A DNA stretch of 64,000 nt from assembly GCA_003280135.1 (NCBI GenBank), contig QCFW01000007.1, positions 1 to 64,000 on the forward strand, read 5' to 3'. Each line of letters starts with the position of its first letter. Position 1 is the first letter of the stretch. A program made the position numbers and the translations under genes. Under the pieces are notes generated by a model, which saw only the letters and a list, made by a program, of their open reading frames with translations, had not been told where the DNA came from and did no database searches. Source of the stretch: Prochlorococcus sp. AG-363-N16. Its GTDB lineage: Bacteria > Cyanobacteriota > Cyanobacteriia > PCC-6307 > Cyanobiaceae. This document shows, in pieces, positions 1-9,103 of the stretch.

Positions 1-1026
1 ATCTTAGACAAGTTGATTCAAAGTAATTTAATTCACGGCTTTGCTTGCGCTACATCGTTAGTATCTCGTGGAAAACAATATGGGAGGTTATATGTTTTTG
101 ATAATAAACCTTCTTTTCTTTTAAGTGAAATCAATAGTAGGTACCTTCAATTAATTGCTGATATGACTGCTGTTGCATTTGAAAATGATCTTTTTATTCA
201 GCAAACAAGACTGCATGAAAATGTTGATCGACAATTAAGTATTGGAGCTGAAATACAAGCTCAATTATTACCAGATCGTTGTCCAATTATTGAAGGTGTT
301 CAATTATCAGCTTGTTGTAGACCCGCTTTTCAAGTAGGTGGAGATTATTTTGATTTTATGCCAACAAGACCTGAATTAGTTGGTAAAAGAAAAGAAAGAG
401 GCCGGTGGGCTTTTGTTGTTGGAGATGTTATGGGGAAAGGAATTCCTGCTGGATTATTAATGACAATGCTTAGAGGGATGTTGAGAGCAGAGGTTTTGAG
501 TGGGTTGCCTCCTGATCGGATTTTGCATGATTTAAATCAATTAGCTTTAGATGATTTATCGCAATCACATAGGTTTGTAACCCTTTTTTATTCTGACTTT
601 GATCCCACGACTAGAAAATTACGCTTTGCTAATGCAGCACATAATCCTCCATTGCTTTGGAGATTTGAAAAGAAAACGGTTACGAGATTAGATGCACCTG
701 GATTATTAATTGGACTGCAGCCTGATGCAGACTATGTTTGTGGTGAAACAATTCTTGAGCCTGGTGATGTACTTCTTTATTACACAGATGGAGTGACTGA
801 TGCTGTTGGTATTGCAGGTGAAAGATTTAACGAATCAAGATTAATCGCTTCTTTAGAGGATTCTTGTAAGAAATGTTTAGAGGCCAAAGATATCCTTGAA
901 AAGCTTTTTAGAAGATTGGATGCTTTTGTTGGAAATGATCACCATTTAGAAGATGATGCTTCTATTGTTGTTTTAAAGGTCGATGAAGAATTAGTGCTTC
1001 CTCATTTAAATAATTCATCTAACTGA
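1..1026 (+). CDS. PP2C-type (SpoIIE/RsbU) serine phosphatase with GAF remnant, 5' truncated
   Basis: The reading frame is open from base 1, so the gene starts upstream of the window; the TTG at 13 is only the first start-like codon. The first ~65 visible residues look like the end of a GAF sensor domain (GRLYVFD, then a long helix ending AFENDLFIQQ). The rest is a SpoIIE/RsbU-type PP2C phosphatase: metal-binding aspartates in VGGDYFDF (about residue 110) and FVVGDVMGKG, the LRFANAAHNPPLLW strand, YYTDGVTDA, and a C-terminal LEDDASIVVLKV. Such proteins dephosphorylate serine/threonine on partner-switching regulators (anti-anti-sigma factors) in the cytoplasm. The partner is not visible here. 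The family call is firm; the signal sensed and the target are unknown. Confidence 0.88.
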   Translation: MLDKLIQSNLIHGFACATSLVSRGKQYGRLYVFDNKPSFLLSEINSRYLQLIADMTAVAFENDLFIQQTRLHENVDRQLSIGAEIQAQLLPDRCPIIEGVQLSACCRPAFQVGGDYFDFMPTRPELVGKRKERGRWAFVVGDVMGKGIPAGLLMTMLRGMLRAEVLSGLPPDRILHDLNQLALDDLSQSHRFVTLFYSDFDPTTRKLRFANAAHNPPLLWRFEKKTVTRLDAPGLLIGLQPDADYVCGETILEPGDVLLYYTDGVTDAVGIAGERFNESRLIASLEDSCKKCLEAKDILEKLFRRLDAFVGNDHHLEDDASIVVLKVDEELVLPHLNNSSN

Positions 1027-1074
1027 CAAGAAGATAACAAACTGCTTTATTAGTAATAGTAAGTTTTTAAAGGG

Positions 1075-2463
1075 TTGAGTAAAACTTGGAGTGATAGGTT
1101 TGATGAAGGATTAAATCCTTTCATAGAAGGCTTTAATGCCTCAATTGGATTTGATTTTTTTCTTTTGGAAAAAGATCTTGATGCTTCTGTTGCGCATGCA
1201 AAAATGCTTGCAAGGACAGGAGTAATTACTTTTGAGGAAGCTAAACAACTGGAAAATGCTTTAGAACAAATTAGAAGAGAGTCCTTAGAAGGAACTTTCA
1301 AACCAAGTTTGAGCGATGAGGATATTCATTTTGCTATTGAAAATCGATTAATTAATTTAATTGGATCACTAGGGAAGAAATTACATACAGGTCGTAGTAG
1401 AAATGATCAGGTTGCAACTGATATAAGGTTATGGTTAAGAGAAAAAATTGATCAGATTGATAAGGAATTAGAGGCTTTTCAGATTGCTTTACTAAATCAT
1501 GCAAAAGACAATATTTTTACGATTATTCCTGGTTATACACATCTTCAAAGGGCTCAGCCTTTATCTTTAGCACATCATTTAATTGCTTATATTGAGATGG
1601 CTCAAAGAGATAGAGATAGGCTGCAGGAGGTTCGATTAAGAGTTAATATTTGTCCTTTAGGTTCAGCAGCGCTAGCAGGCACTCCTGTGCCCATAGATAG
1701 AAAGTACACAGCTGATTTATTGGGTTTTGACAGCTTTCATCTAAATAGCTTAGATGCAGTAAGTGATAGAGATTTTGCCATCGAATTTACTTCTACTTCT
1801 TCAATCATAATGATGCATTTAAGCAGGTTATCTGAAGAAATAATTTTGTGGTGTAGCCAAGAATTCTCTTTTGTAAATCTTACAGATAGATGTGCTACTG
1901 GAAGTAGCATTATGCCGCAAAAAAAGAACCCTGATGTTCCTGAGTTAATTAGAGGTAAAGCAGGTCGCGTTTTCGGTCATCTTCAAGGGTTACTGACAAT
2001 GATGAAAGGATTACCATTGGCATATAATAAAGATTTTCAAGAAGATAAAGAATCTTTAGTAGATACTGTTCAAACGGTTACTGCGTGTTTAAAAGCCATC
2101 ACTATTCTTTTAGAAGAAGGATTAAACTTTTGTTCAGAACGTTTGTCTGAAACTGTTGCTTCAGATTTTTCAAATGCAACAGATGTTGCTGATTATTTGG
2201 TTTCTAAAGGAATTCCGTTTAGAGAGGCCTATCAAATCGTTGGACGCGTAGTAAAGCTTTGTTTGAGCCAAAAAACTTTACTGAAGGATGTTTCTTTGGA
2301 ACAATGGCAAGAAATTAATTCAGTTTTTGATGAGGAAATATTTAAAATCTTAAAATCTGAAAATGTTGTTGCTGCTAGAAGGAGTGAAGGAGGGACTGCT
2401 TTTGAGAGGGTGAGAGAACAATTAAATTACTGGATAGATCGTTTTTCAAGTTCAAAAAAATAA
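1075..2463 (+). CDS. argH: Argininosuccinate lyase
   Basis: Splits argininosuccinate into arginine and fumarate, the last step of arginine synthesis, as a cytoplasmic homotetramer. The 462 residues match the usual family length. Diagnostic motifs are [13 protein letters not shown] (about residue 104), [10 protein letters not shown] (about 160) and the fumarase/aspartase signature [12 protein letters not shown] (about 280) with its catalytic serine. The start is a TTG at 1075 giving MSKTWSDRF, the expected N-terminus; there is no better ATG nearby. It lies 48 bases after the phosphatase gene on the same strand. argJ and speA elsewhere in the window act in the same metabolism but are not linked in an operon. 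Confidence 0.97.
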   Translation: MSKTWSDRFDEGLNPFIEGFNASIGFDFFLLEKDLDASVAHAKMLARTGVITFEEAKQLENALEQIRRESLEGTFKPSLSDEDIHFAIENRLINLIGSLGKKLHTGRSRNDQVATDIRLWLREKIDQIDKELEAFQIALLNHAKDNIFTIIPGYTHLQRAQPLSLAHHLIAYIEMAQRDRDRLQEVRLRVNICPLGSAALAGTPVPIDRKYTADLLGFDSFHLNSLDAVSDRDFAIEFTSTSSIIMMHLSRLSEEIILWCSQEFSFVNLTDRCATGSSIMPQKKNPDVPELIRGKAGRVFGHLQGLLTMMKGLPLAYNKDFQEDKESLVDTVQTVTACLKAITILLEEGLNFCSERLSETVASDFSNATDVADYLVSKGIPFREAYQIVGRVVKLCLSQKTLLKDVSLEQWQEINSVFDEEIFKILKSENVVAARRSEGGTAFERVREQLNYWIDRFSSSKK

Positions 2464-2535
2464 TCTATTTTATCTTTTTAGGCTAAATAAGTATTAAAGT
2501 TATAAGGTAAATGGTTTTGTTGACTTTTTTACTTG

Positions 2536-2550
2536 AGGCTTTTTAAGCCT
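2536..2550 (+). promoter_or_regulatory. Small hairpin between argH and the RRM gene
   Basis: AGGCTT, loop TTT, AAGCCT form a perfect 6-bp stem 39 bases before the GTG of the RRM gene. It is not followed by a strong T-run, so it is a poor intrinsic terminator. It could be part of the RRM mRNA leader; this is inference only. Confidence 0.3.
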
Positions 2551-2588
2551 TCTTAGCAAATTTATTTTTCTATCGGTCCAATTTTCAA

Positions 2589-3137
2589 GTGAGTATTTTT
2601 GTTGGCAACTTGCCCTTCCGCGCTGAGCAGGAAGATGTTATTCAATTGTTTGCTCCTTATGGAGAGGTAGCAAACTGTTCTTTACCACTAGAACGCGACA
2701 CAGGTCGTAAAAGGGGTTTTGCTTTTATTGAAATGGCTGATGAGTCTGCTGAATCTGCAGCTATTGAAGCTCTTCAAGGCGCTGAATTAATGGGCAGGCC
2801 ATTAAGAATTAATAAGGCTGAGCCTCGTGGCAGCGGTGGTCCCAGAAGAGGCGGCGGCGGTTATGGCGGCGGCGGCGGATATGGCGGCCAAGGCGGCGGT
2901 GGTTATGGCGGTGGATATGGCGGCGGCCAAGGCGGCGGCGGTTATGGTGGCCAGACTACTGAAGATGATTCAGCTAAAAGATCTTCTGGTGCGACAGGTT
3001 GGGAAGATCGCAGTTATGGATCTGGATCATCTGAATCTGGCGAAAGGGATGACAGTAGAAGTCGACGCAGACGTGGTACTGCAGGTGATTCAAATGATTT
3101 TTCTGAAAATGCTGATTATGGAGGAGCGGAAGGTTAA
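2589..3137 (+). CDS. RRM RNA-binding protein with glycine-rich tail
   Basis: A single RNA-recognition motif occupies residues 1-80: RNP2 is IFVGNLPF at residue 3 and RNP1 is KRGFAFIEM at about residue 40, both with the aromatic residues that stack on RNA. It is followed by a Gly/Tyr-rich repeat (about 85-125: runs of GGGGYGG and GYGGQGG) and an acidic/Ser/Arg tail with an SRSRRRR patch. This is the layout of cyanobacterial Rbp proteins, often cold-induced in other cyanobacteria; regulation is not visible here. The start is GTG (MSIFVGNLPF). The glycine block is written mainly with GGC codons and forms a GC-rich island in AT-rich DNA. The precise RNA target is unknown. Confidence 0.93.
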   Translation: MSIFVGNLPFRAEQEDVIQLFAPYGEVANCSLPLERDTGRKRGFAFIEMADESAESAAIEALQGAELMGRPLRINKAEPRGSGGPRRGGGGYGGGGGYGGQGGGGYGGGYGGGQGGGGYGGQTTEDDSAKRSSGATGWEDRSYGSGSSESGERDDSRSRRRRGTAGDSNDFSENADYGGAEG

Positions 3138-3141
3138 AACC

Positions 3142-4197
3142 TTACAATCCACGTTCTTCTAATTGCTTGGCAGCTGCTTCTAGAACACTTATATCTGCTT
3201 TTGAAGATTGAGCCTTTAGGCTTACTTCTCGCCTCCAAGCTCTAGCTCCAGGGACTCCTTCGACTAATTGAAGAATATGTTTACCTATATCCCATAAGCG
3301 ACCATTATTGTTTAAATGGTTTTCTGCATATGGAATTATTCCTTTAATTACCTTTGAGGCAGTAATTGCCTTGTGGTTTTCATTAAAAATCTTTGCGTCC
3401 ATTGTTTGCCATAAAAGAGGATGAGCGTAAGCGGCTCTTCCAACCATTACTCCATCAAAACTTTTAAGTGCTTTTATGCATTCATCAGGCGTATTTATAC
3501 CTCCATTAAATTCAATTTTTAAATGATTTCTTTCTTGTTTTAGCTTTGCGACTTTTGAATATTCAAGAGGAGGTATTGTTCTGTTTTGCTTAGGGTTTAA
3601 ACCTTTTAACCAAGCTTTTCTTGCATGAATAATAAATCTGTCTGCACCTGCACTTGCGATTTCATCCACGAATTCAGTTAAAAATTCATAACTGTCATAA
3701 TCATCAATACCAGTTCTATGTTTAATCGTAACGGGGATTTTAACTTTTTTTTTCATTGCTTCTACACATTTGGCTACTTCCTTTTTTTGTGACATTAAAC
3801 AAGCACCAAAGTTGCCAGATTGGACTCTGGGACTGGGGCAACCAACATTCAAGTTAATTTCATCAAACCCCCAATCTTCAGCCAAGCAAGCTGCGGCTGA
3901 TAATACATTCGGGTCGTCACCTCCGACTTGTAATGCTATAGGGTGTTCGATTTCTTGAAACCTTAATAATTTTCTTCCTTGTTCATGCTCGAGGGCCTTA
4001 GCAACAATCATCTCTGTATAAAGAAGCGCTCTTTTACTAATTTGTCTCATCAAGACTCTAAAATGACTATCAGTACAATCAAGCATTGGTGCAATGCTAA
4101 ACCTGTAGGCATTTTCAATTTCACTAGTTTTTCCCTTTCTCATTTTCTTATGCTGTTCATGAAAGGATTCAAATCTATTTGATTGCTTTAAATACAT
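3142..4197 (-). CDS. dusA: tRNA-dihydrouridine synthase A
   Basis: Flavin enzyme that reduces uridine to dihydrouridine in the tRNA D-loop (positions 20/20a for the DusA class). Visible motifs are the FMN-barrel start FSIAPMLDCTDSHFR (about residue 33), LQVGG, NLNVGCPSPRVQSGNFGACLM (catalytic cysteine in the NFGACLM segment), IKHRTGID, FIIHARKAWLKGL and the FNGGI and VMVGRAAY strands. The long ORF begins with an atypical ~18-residue extension; an in-frame ATG at 4143 (MRKGKTSEIENAYRFSIAP) is an equally good start. The gene ends 5 bases from the convergent RRM gene and is divergent from msrB. Confidence 0.95.
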   Translation of the reverse strand: MYLKQSNRFESFHEQHKKMRKGKTSEIENAYRFSIAPMLDCTDSHFRVLMRQISKRALLYTEMIVAKALEHEQGRKLLRFQEIEHPIALQVGGDDPNVLSAAACLAEDWGFDEINLNVGCPSPRVQSGNFGACLMSQKKEVAKCVEAMKKKVKIPVTIKHRTGIDDYDSYEFLTEFVDEIASAGADRFIIHARKAWLKGLNPKQNRTIPPLEYSKVAKLKQERNHLKIEFNGGINTPDECIKALKSFDGVMVGRAAYAHPLLWQTMDAKIFNENHKAITASKVIKGIIPYAENHLNNNGRLWDIGKHILQLVEGVPGARAWRREVSLKAQSSKADISVLEAAAKQLEERGL

Positions 4198-4209
4198 TTA
4201 TTTGATTTT

Positions 4210-4716
4210 ATGGATAACAACTTATTTTCGTCCAGAAGAAGATTAATGCTTATGAGTATTTGGACTAGTTTTTTGGGATTACTTTTATTCAATCCATCAA
4301 AAGTTTTTGCTTCGTCTAAGGCATCAGACAAGTTTTGGTCTTTAAGTAAAGAAGAATGGAAAAAACGACTCCCTCCCCAGGCTTTTAATGTGCTGCGTGA
4401 AGAAGGTACTGAAAGGCCTTTTTCTAGTGATTTGAATAATGAGAAACGTGATGGGATTTTTTATTGTGCAGGATGCGATATGCCTTTATTCAGCTCTGCT
4501 GCAAAATTTGATAGTGGGACTGGATGGCCGAGTTTTTGGCAACCATTACCTAATGCAATTAGTACAAAAACTGATTTTAAATTAATTATTCCCAGAACTG
4601 AATACCATTGTCAGCGTTGTGGAGGTCATCAAGGACATGTGTTTGATGATGGGCCTAAACCTACTGGCAAGAGGTATTGTAATAATGGAATTGCACTTAT
4701 TTTTCGACCTACTTAG
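4210..4716 (+). CDS. msrB: Peptide-methionine (R)-S-oxide reductase, exported
   Basis: Repairs the R form of methionine sulfoxide in oxidised proteins. Zinc-binding pairs CAGC (about residue 92) and CQRC (about 138), the GTGWPSFW motif, GGHQGHVFDDGP and the catalytic cysteine in RYCNNG define the family. The N-terminus (about 1-35) has SSRRRLMLM followed by a hydrophobic stretch and ends KVFASSKA, which looks like a signal peptide, possibly of Tat type because of the arginines. The protein probably acts in the thylakoid lumen or periplasm. The family usually lacks such a leader in the cytoplasmic forms. It is divergent from dusA with 12 bases between start codons. Confidence 0.95.
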   Translation: MDNNLFSSRRRLMLMSIWTSFLGLLLFNPSKVFASSKASDKFWSLSKEEWKKRLPPQAFNVLREEGTERPFSSDLNNEKRDGIFYCAGCDMPLFSSAAKFDSGTGWPSFWQPLPNAISTKTDFKLIIPRTEYHCQRCGGHQGHVFDDGPKPTGKRYCNNGIALIFRPT

Positions 4717-4749
4717 TTCAAGTTGAGAAAAAGTTTGATTTATTGTTGG

Positions 4750-4763
4750 TGCGGGCTTCCGCA
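4750..4763. promoter_or_regulatory. Short GC hairpin between msrB and grpE
   Basis: TGCGG-GCTT-CCGCA is a perfect 5-bp stem with a four-base loop, standing out in AT-rich DNA. No T-run follows. It may act at the 3' end of msrB mRNA or in the grpE leader. I looked for a CIRCE heat-shock operator (TTAGCACTC-N9-GAGTGCTAA) upstream of grpE and did not see one. Confidence 0.3.
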
Positions 4764-4823
4764 GCTTGTTAGATCTACCGATCAACCTTCAATATTAATC
4801 AAATAAGATTTTTATTCTTAGAT

Positions 4824-5540
4824 ATGAATGAAGAAATTTCGGAAGAGTTAAAAGAAGTTTCTCAGAATGTTGATTCAGAGCAACAAAATGACGATGTATG
4901 CTCAGAAGCCGAATCTATTACTGCTGAGGCTGATTTAAATGCTAATGACAGCGAGGAATCTAGTGATGAATCTTCTGATGAAAAATCACAATCACTCGAT
5001 AATGAAGCTCGTCTTGAACAACTTGAAAGAGAGCATGAAACTTTAAAAAGTCAATATATGAGAATTGCTGCTGATTTTGATAATTTTAGAAAAAGGCAAA
5101 CTCGAGATCAAGATGATCTTCGATTACAACTCCAATGCAGTACTTTGAGTGAAATTTTACCAGTTGTAGATAATTTCGAACGAGCTAGGCAGCAATTAAA
5201 TCCAGAGGGAGAGGAAGCACAAGCGCTTCATAGAAGCTATCAAGGTTTATATAAACAACTTGTAGAGGTTTTAAAGCAATTAGGAGTTGCTCCAATGAGA
5301 GTAATTGGTCAGACCTTTGATCCAAGCTTGCATGAGGCAGTTCTTCGTGAGCCTAGCAATGAAATTAATGAAGATATTATTACTGAAGAATTACAGCGTG
5401 GATACCATATGAATGGACGTGTTTTAAGACATGCGCTTGTAAAAGTATCTATGGGACCTGGACAAAATAAAGAGAATTCAACAACCAATGGATCAGAAGA
5501 AAAAGATAATAGTCAAGATTTAAAATCTGAAGAATCATAG
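4824..5540 (+). CDS. grpE: GrpE nucleotide exchange factor
   Basis: Cytoplasmic cochaperone that releases ADP from DnaK. The first ~65 residues are acidic, Ser/Glu/Asp-rich and probably disordered. Residues ~65-110 form the long dimerising coiled coil ([20 protein letters not shown]), followed by [12 protein letters not shown] and the beta-domain ([39 protein letters not shown]), all typical of GrpE. Its 238 residues include a short charged C-terminal extension. It sits directly before dnaJ with a 50-base gap, the usual cyanobacterial order, so the two are probably co-transcribed. Confidence 0.97.
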   Translation: MNEEISEELKEVSQNVDSEQQNDDVCSEAESITAEADLNANDSEESSDESSDEKSQSLDNEARLEQLEREHETLKSQYMRIAADFDNFRKRQTRDQDDLRLQLQCSTLSEILPVVDNFERARQQLNPEGEEAQALHRSYQGLYKQLVEVLKQLGVAPMRVIGQTFDPSLHEAVLREPSNEINEDIITEELQRGYHMNGRVLRHALVKVSMGPGQNKENSTTNGSEEKDNSQDLKSEES

Positions 5541-5590
5541 GCTTTTTCTAATGCTTTTAATTTTTTGGAATAGCAGCTATTTTAAAGTTA

Positions 5591-6724
5591 ATGGCTGATT
5601 TTTACGAACTTTTAGGTGTTAGTAGAGATGCTGACTCTGATACTTTAAAACGCGCTTATCGAAACTTGGCGCGTAAGTATCATCCAGATGTTAATAAAGA
5701 ACCAGGAGCTGAAGATCGCTTTAAAGAGATTGGAAGAGCATATGAGGTGCTTGGTGATCCTCAAAAAAGAGCAAGATACGATCAGTTTGGAGAGGCTGGA
5801 TTAGGTGGGAGTGCTGGGATGCCAGATATGGGAGATATGGGAGGATTCGCAGATCTCTTTGAAACATTTTTTAGTGGCTTTGGAGGTTCACCATCCTCTG
5901 GTACTAGAACACAGAGAAGGGGTCCTCAACAAGGGGATGATCTTCGATATGATTTAACAATAGAATTTAAACAAGCAGTTTTTGGTCAAGAAAGTGAAAT
6001 TAAGATTCCTCATTTAGAAACATGTGATGTTTGCAAAGGTAGTGGGTCTAAAGTTGGTAGTGGACCGACTGCATGCAAAACATGTGGAGGAGCTGGCCAA
6101 GTCCGTCGTGCTACTAGAACTCCTTTTGGCAGTTTTACCCAGGTTTCGGAATGTCCTAGTTGTAATGGTTCAGGCCAGGTAATTACTAATCCTTGTACAA
6201 GTTGTGGTGGCCAAGGTGTTAAACAAGTTCGTAAAAAGTTAAGAATTAATATTCCTGCTGGAGTAGACACAGGAACAAGGTTAAGAGTGTCTGGAGAAGG
6301 CAATGCTGGTGTTAGAGGTGGCCCTTCAGGCGACCTTTATGTTTTCTTAAAAGTCAAGAATCATTCAAAGTTAAAGAGAGATGGTATAAATATAAATTCA
6401 GAAATTAACATTAGTTACTTACAAGCAATTCTTGGAGATTCTATAGAAATAGAGACTGTAGATGGACTTACAAATCTTTCTATTCCTAATGGAACTCAAC
6501 CAAATGCTGTCCTTGTTTTAGATGGAAAAGGTATACCAAAACTAGGCAATCCGGTTGCGCGAGGTAATCATTGTATTTTGGTTAATGTAACTCTGCCAAG
6601 TAAACTTTCTGAGAATGAAAGGAACCTTTTGGAGAAACTTGCAATTTCTTATTCATCTAAAGGCTTACAAAATCATCATCATAAAAGTGGTTTGTTTACT
6701 AGACTATTTAATCAAAATGATTGA
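5591..6724 (+). CDS. dnaJ: DnaJ (Hsp40) cochaperone
   Basis: Full-length type I DnaJ of 377 residues. Order: J domain at 1-65 with the HPD motif in KYHPDVNK; Gly/Phe-rich linker ([16 protein letters not shown] and [16 protein letters not shown]); four zinc-binding repeats [24 protein letters not shown] and CTSCGGQG at about 145-215; then the client-binding C-terminal domains. It delivers unfolded proteins to DnaK and stimulates its ATPase. The C-terminus ends in an unusual [10 protein letters not shown] stretch. Its last 8 bases overlap the start of the SirA-like gene, so the two are probably translationally coupled. Confidence 0.97.
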   Translation: MADFYELLGVSRDADSDTLKRAYRNLARKYHPDVNKEPGAEDRFKEIGRAYEVLGDPQKRARYDQFGEAGLGGSAGMPDMGDMGGFADLFETFFSGFGGSPSSGTRTQRRGPQQGDDLRYDLTIEFKQAVFGQESEIKIPHLETCDVCKGSGSKVGSGPTACKTCGGAGQVRRATRTPFGSFTQVSECPSCNGSGQVITNPCTSCGGQGVKQVRKKLRINIPAGVDTGTRLRVSGEGNAGVRGGPSGDLYVFLKVKNHSKLKRDGININSEINISYLQAILGDSIEIETVDGLTNLSIPNGTQPNAVLVLDGKGIPKLGNPVARGNHCILVNVTLPSKLSENERNLLEKLAISYSSKGLQNHHHKSGLFTRLFNQND

Positions 6725-6965
6725 AGAGACCTCTTCTCTTCATCATTATCTTGACTTACGAGGTATTCCTTGCCCATCAAACTATATTAGATCTTGCTTG
6801 GCAATTGAAGAATTAAATTATCAGGAATCTATTATTATTGATTTAGATAAAGGAGAGCCTTATTTAATGGTAAAAAATGGACTTCTAGAAGCAGGTCATA
6901 ATATTAAAACTATTTCCGATAATAAAAATTGGTTAAGGCTCTCTGTCACTTGCTGTGCTAAATGA
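6717..6965 (+). CDS. SirA/TusA-like sulfurtransferase-family protein
   Basis: An 82-residue protein starting at the ATG at 6717 that overlaps the end of dnaJ; a longer frame from 6615 is only dnaJ in another frame. [22 protein letters not shown] matches the N-terminal signature of the SirA/TusA fold (D-x-R-G-x-x-C-P-x-P), with the sulfur-carrying cysteine position kept. The second proline of CPxP is Asn here (CPSN). TusA proteins relay sulfur for tRNA thiolation; whether this one does is unknown. It ends inside the start of rsgA (11-base overlap), forming a tightly packed dnaJ-SirA-rsgA unit. Confidence 0.8.
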   Translation: MIEETSSLHHYLDLRGIPCPSNYIRSCLAIEELNYQESIIIDLDKGEPYLMVKNGLLEAGHNIKTISDNKNWLRLSVTCCAK

Positions 6966-7851
6966 TTTCAAACAAAAAGAAGGAATTGTTATAGCTATCA
7001 AAGCAAACTATTTTCTTGTTGATATAAAAATTACTTCTTCTAAATGTTTACGATTATTATGTACTTCTAGAACAAAGTTAAGGTTTATTGGTTTTGATAT
7101 TGCTGTTGGCGACTTGGTTGAATTGGAACAAATAGATTTAAAGAATCTCACTGCTGTTATATTTAATATAAAGTCTCGAACGAGTCTTCTTACTAGACCT
7201 TCAGTCGCAAATGTCACAGATATTTTTATTGTAGTTTCTGTTGTAAATCCACCATTTGATGTTGATCAAGTCACTAGATTTTTATTAACAGCTGAGCAAA
7301 CTGGTCAAACTGTTAGTTTGATTTTAACTAAGCAAGACTTAATTGATAAAAAAGAATCTAAGGAATATGAAAACAGAATAAAAAAGTGGGGATATGAACC
7401 TTTTTTGGTTTCTATCAAGAATCATAGTGGAATATCAGTCTTATTAGAAAAGATTAGAAAAAGTCAATTAGCTGTATTTTGTGGCCCTTCAGGGGTAGGT
7501 AAAAGTAGCTTAATTAATTATTTACTTCCAGAACTGTCAATTACTGTAGGTCAATTATCCAAAAAATTAAATCGAGGTAAACACACTACCAGAAATGTGC
7601 AATTGTTTTCAGTTGGACCTAACTCATTGCTTGCAGACACCCCTGGTTTTAATCGACCAGATCTAATTTTTTCTAAATCTAGACTTGCAGTCTTTTTTCC
7701 AGAATTAAGAAACCAGTTTTCTAAAAAAGAAAAATGTAAATTTCGAAATTGTTTGCATTTAAATGAACCTGGTTGTGTTATCGATAAAAATTGGGAAAGA
7801 TATTTTTATTATAAAAAATATCTTTTAGAGAATATTACTCCTGATTATTAA
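6955..7851 (+). CDS. rsgA: Ribosome small-subunit GTPase RsgA
   Basis: Circularly permuted GTPase that assists late 30S subunit maturation. An N-terminal OB domain (about 1-75) precedes the GTPase, whose motifs appear in permuted order: G4 LTKQDL, then the P-loop GPSGVGKSS (about residue 180), then G3 DTPG (about 228). The C-terminal zinc domain has [14 protein letters not shown]. Starts with GTG at 6955, inside the previous gene, so translation is probably coupled. The 298 residues are typical. Its 3' end overlaps the convergent ybaB-like gene by 17 bases. Confidence 0.95.
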   Translation: MLNDFKQKEGIVIAIKANYFLVDIKITSSKCLRLLCTSRTKLRFIGFDIAVGDLVELEQIDLKNLTAVIFNIKSRTSLLTRPSVANVTDIFIVVSVVNPPFDVDQVTRFLLTAEQTGQTVSLILTKQDLIDKKESKEYENRIKKWGYEPFLVSIKNHSGISVLLEKIRKSQLAVFCGPSGVGKSSLINYLLPELSITVGQLSKKLNRGKHTTRNVQLFSVGPNSLLADTPGFNRPDLIFSKSRLAVFFPELRNQFSKKEKCKFRNCLHLNEPGCVIDKNWERYFYYKKYLLENITPDY

Positions 7852-8182
7852 TTCCTGGTAAATTCAGCTTTAAGTCACCAGTTAATTCCTGCATTCTATC
7901 TTTCATTATAGAGGTTGATTTTTCATGAGCATCTTGCAATGCTTCAAAAACTTTTAACTCCACTACTTTATTACCTTTTTCTAATACTTTTTCATCTATT
8001 GTAACTTTTAAAGGTACCTGATTACCTGACATCCAAATTGAAACTTGTGAATCTGAGTCCTTCCCTTCAATTTCCATAGCATCTAGCTCTTCTTGAAGTT
8101 TTTGCGCGTCTTGTTGAATTTGCTGAGCTTTTTTGAAAGCTTCTGTAATTTGCCCAAAATTTGGGAGCCCGAATGCTGCCAT
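7835..8182 (-). CDS. YbaB/EbfC nucleoid-associated protein
   Basis: A 115-residue protein with the YbaB/EbfC layout: N-terminal [29 protein letters not shown] helix, a central beta region ([18 protein letters not shown]) and a C-terminal helix ([21 protein letters not shown]). Family members are dimeric, bind DNA without strong sequence preference and coat the nucleoid. It is the last gene of a murC-murB-ybaB run on the minus strand, 7 bases after murB. In many bacteria ybaB sits beside dnaX and recR; that context is absent here. Confidence 0.92.
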   Translation of the reverse strand: MAAFGLPNFGQITEAFKKAQQIQQDAQKLQEELDAMEIEGKDSDSQVSIWMSGNQVPLKVTIDEKVLEKGNKVVELKVFEALQDAHEKSTSIMKDRMQELTGDLKLNLPGINNQE

Positions 8183-8189
8183 TAGTTTT

Positions 8190-9089
8190 TTAAGAGATTT
8201 TTAGATTAGTAGGAAATTCAAATCCTATTTGCTTTACTTCAGTATGAAGTAAAATACCATGCTTCATTTTAACTTCTTTTTGTATATGTAAGATTAGTTT
8301 ATATATATCATTTGCTGTTGCATTGTTTGAATTAACAATGAAGTTAGCATGTGTTTTTGAAATTTCAGCACCACCAATTTTAAATCCTTTGAGACCAAGT
8401 TTTTCAATAATTTCTCCTGCTTTTTGATTTTTTGGATTTCTGAACACACTTCCACAACTAGGTAAGTGATAAGGCTGTGTTGCCAAACGCCTTTGTAGAT
8501 TTTTATTTGTTATTTCATTTAAAACTTGTTCATCAAAACCTGGCTTTAGTTTGAATCTTGCTGATATAACTAACCAGTTTTCCTCTTGAAGTAAGCTTTT
8601 TCTATAAGAGAATTTAAGCTCTTTATTAGTTATTTTAAATTCTTTCCCATTGGTTAATGAAATTACTTTTATAGAATCTAACTTTTCAGCTGTGCAGTCT
8701 CCTTGAGCTCCAGCGTTCATTACAGCTGCTCCGCCTATAGTACCTGGGATACCTACTGCCCATTCCAATCCGTGGAGCCCTGCTCTAGCAACTTTTCTGC
8801 TTAGTGTTGGCAAAGGCTCTCCAGCAAATCCTTCGACTATCCCTGATTTTTTATCTATTTTGCTTCCTTGCAACTTTTTCATAGAAATGATTAATCCCTC
8901 CCAAAGAGAGTCATTAATTAGTAAATTTGAACCAGCCCCTATGATGTAACATTTAATCTTTTCTTTGTTAGCCCAATTAATTAACTCTTTGATTTCTTCA
9001 ATACTGCTTGGTTCTGCTAACCATTTAGCAGGGCCACCAACTTTCCATGTTGTAAAATTAGCTAGTAAAATATTTTTTCTAATATTCAT
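8190..9089 (-). CDS. murB: UDP-N-acetylenolpyruvoylglucosamine reductase
   Basis: FAD enzyme making UDP-N-acetylmuramate with NADPH, the second committed step of peptidoglycan synthesis. Visible motifs: [17 protein letters not shown] near the start, [11 protein letters not shown] (FAD binding), [28 protein letters not shown] and [11 protein letters not shown] with the catalytic serine, and [17 protein letters not shown]. At 299 residues it is the shorter type of MurB. It follows murC by 14 bases and is surely in the same operon. Confidence 0.97.
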   Translation of the reverse strand: MNIRKNILLANFTTWKVGGPAKWLAEPSSIEEIKELINWANKEKIKCYIIGAGSNLLINDSLWEGLIISMKKLQGSKIDKKSGIVEGFAGEPLPTLSRKVARAGLHGLEWAVGIPGTIGGAAVMNAGAQGDCTAEKLDSIKVISLTNGKEFKITNKELKFSYRKSLLQEENWLVISARFKLKPGFDEQVLNEITNKNLQRRLATQPYHLPSCGSVFRNPKNQKAGEIIEKLGLKGFKIGGAEISKTHANFIVNSNNATANDIYKLILHIQKEVKMKHGILLHTEVKQIGFEFPTNLKIS

Positions 9090-9103
9090 AATTCATTATT
9101 AAT

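Noticed and set aside
2827-3162. 111-codon + strand frame overlapping the RRM gene
   Set aside because: It is the Gly-codon repeat read in another frame, giving Ala/Met/Val low complexity. The RRM frame is clearly the real one.
4717-4823. CIRCE heat-shock operator before grpE
   Set aside because: The TTAGCACTC-N9-GAGTGCTAA inverted repeat is not present; only a 5-bp hairpin is.
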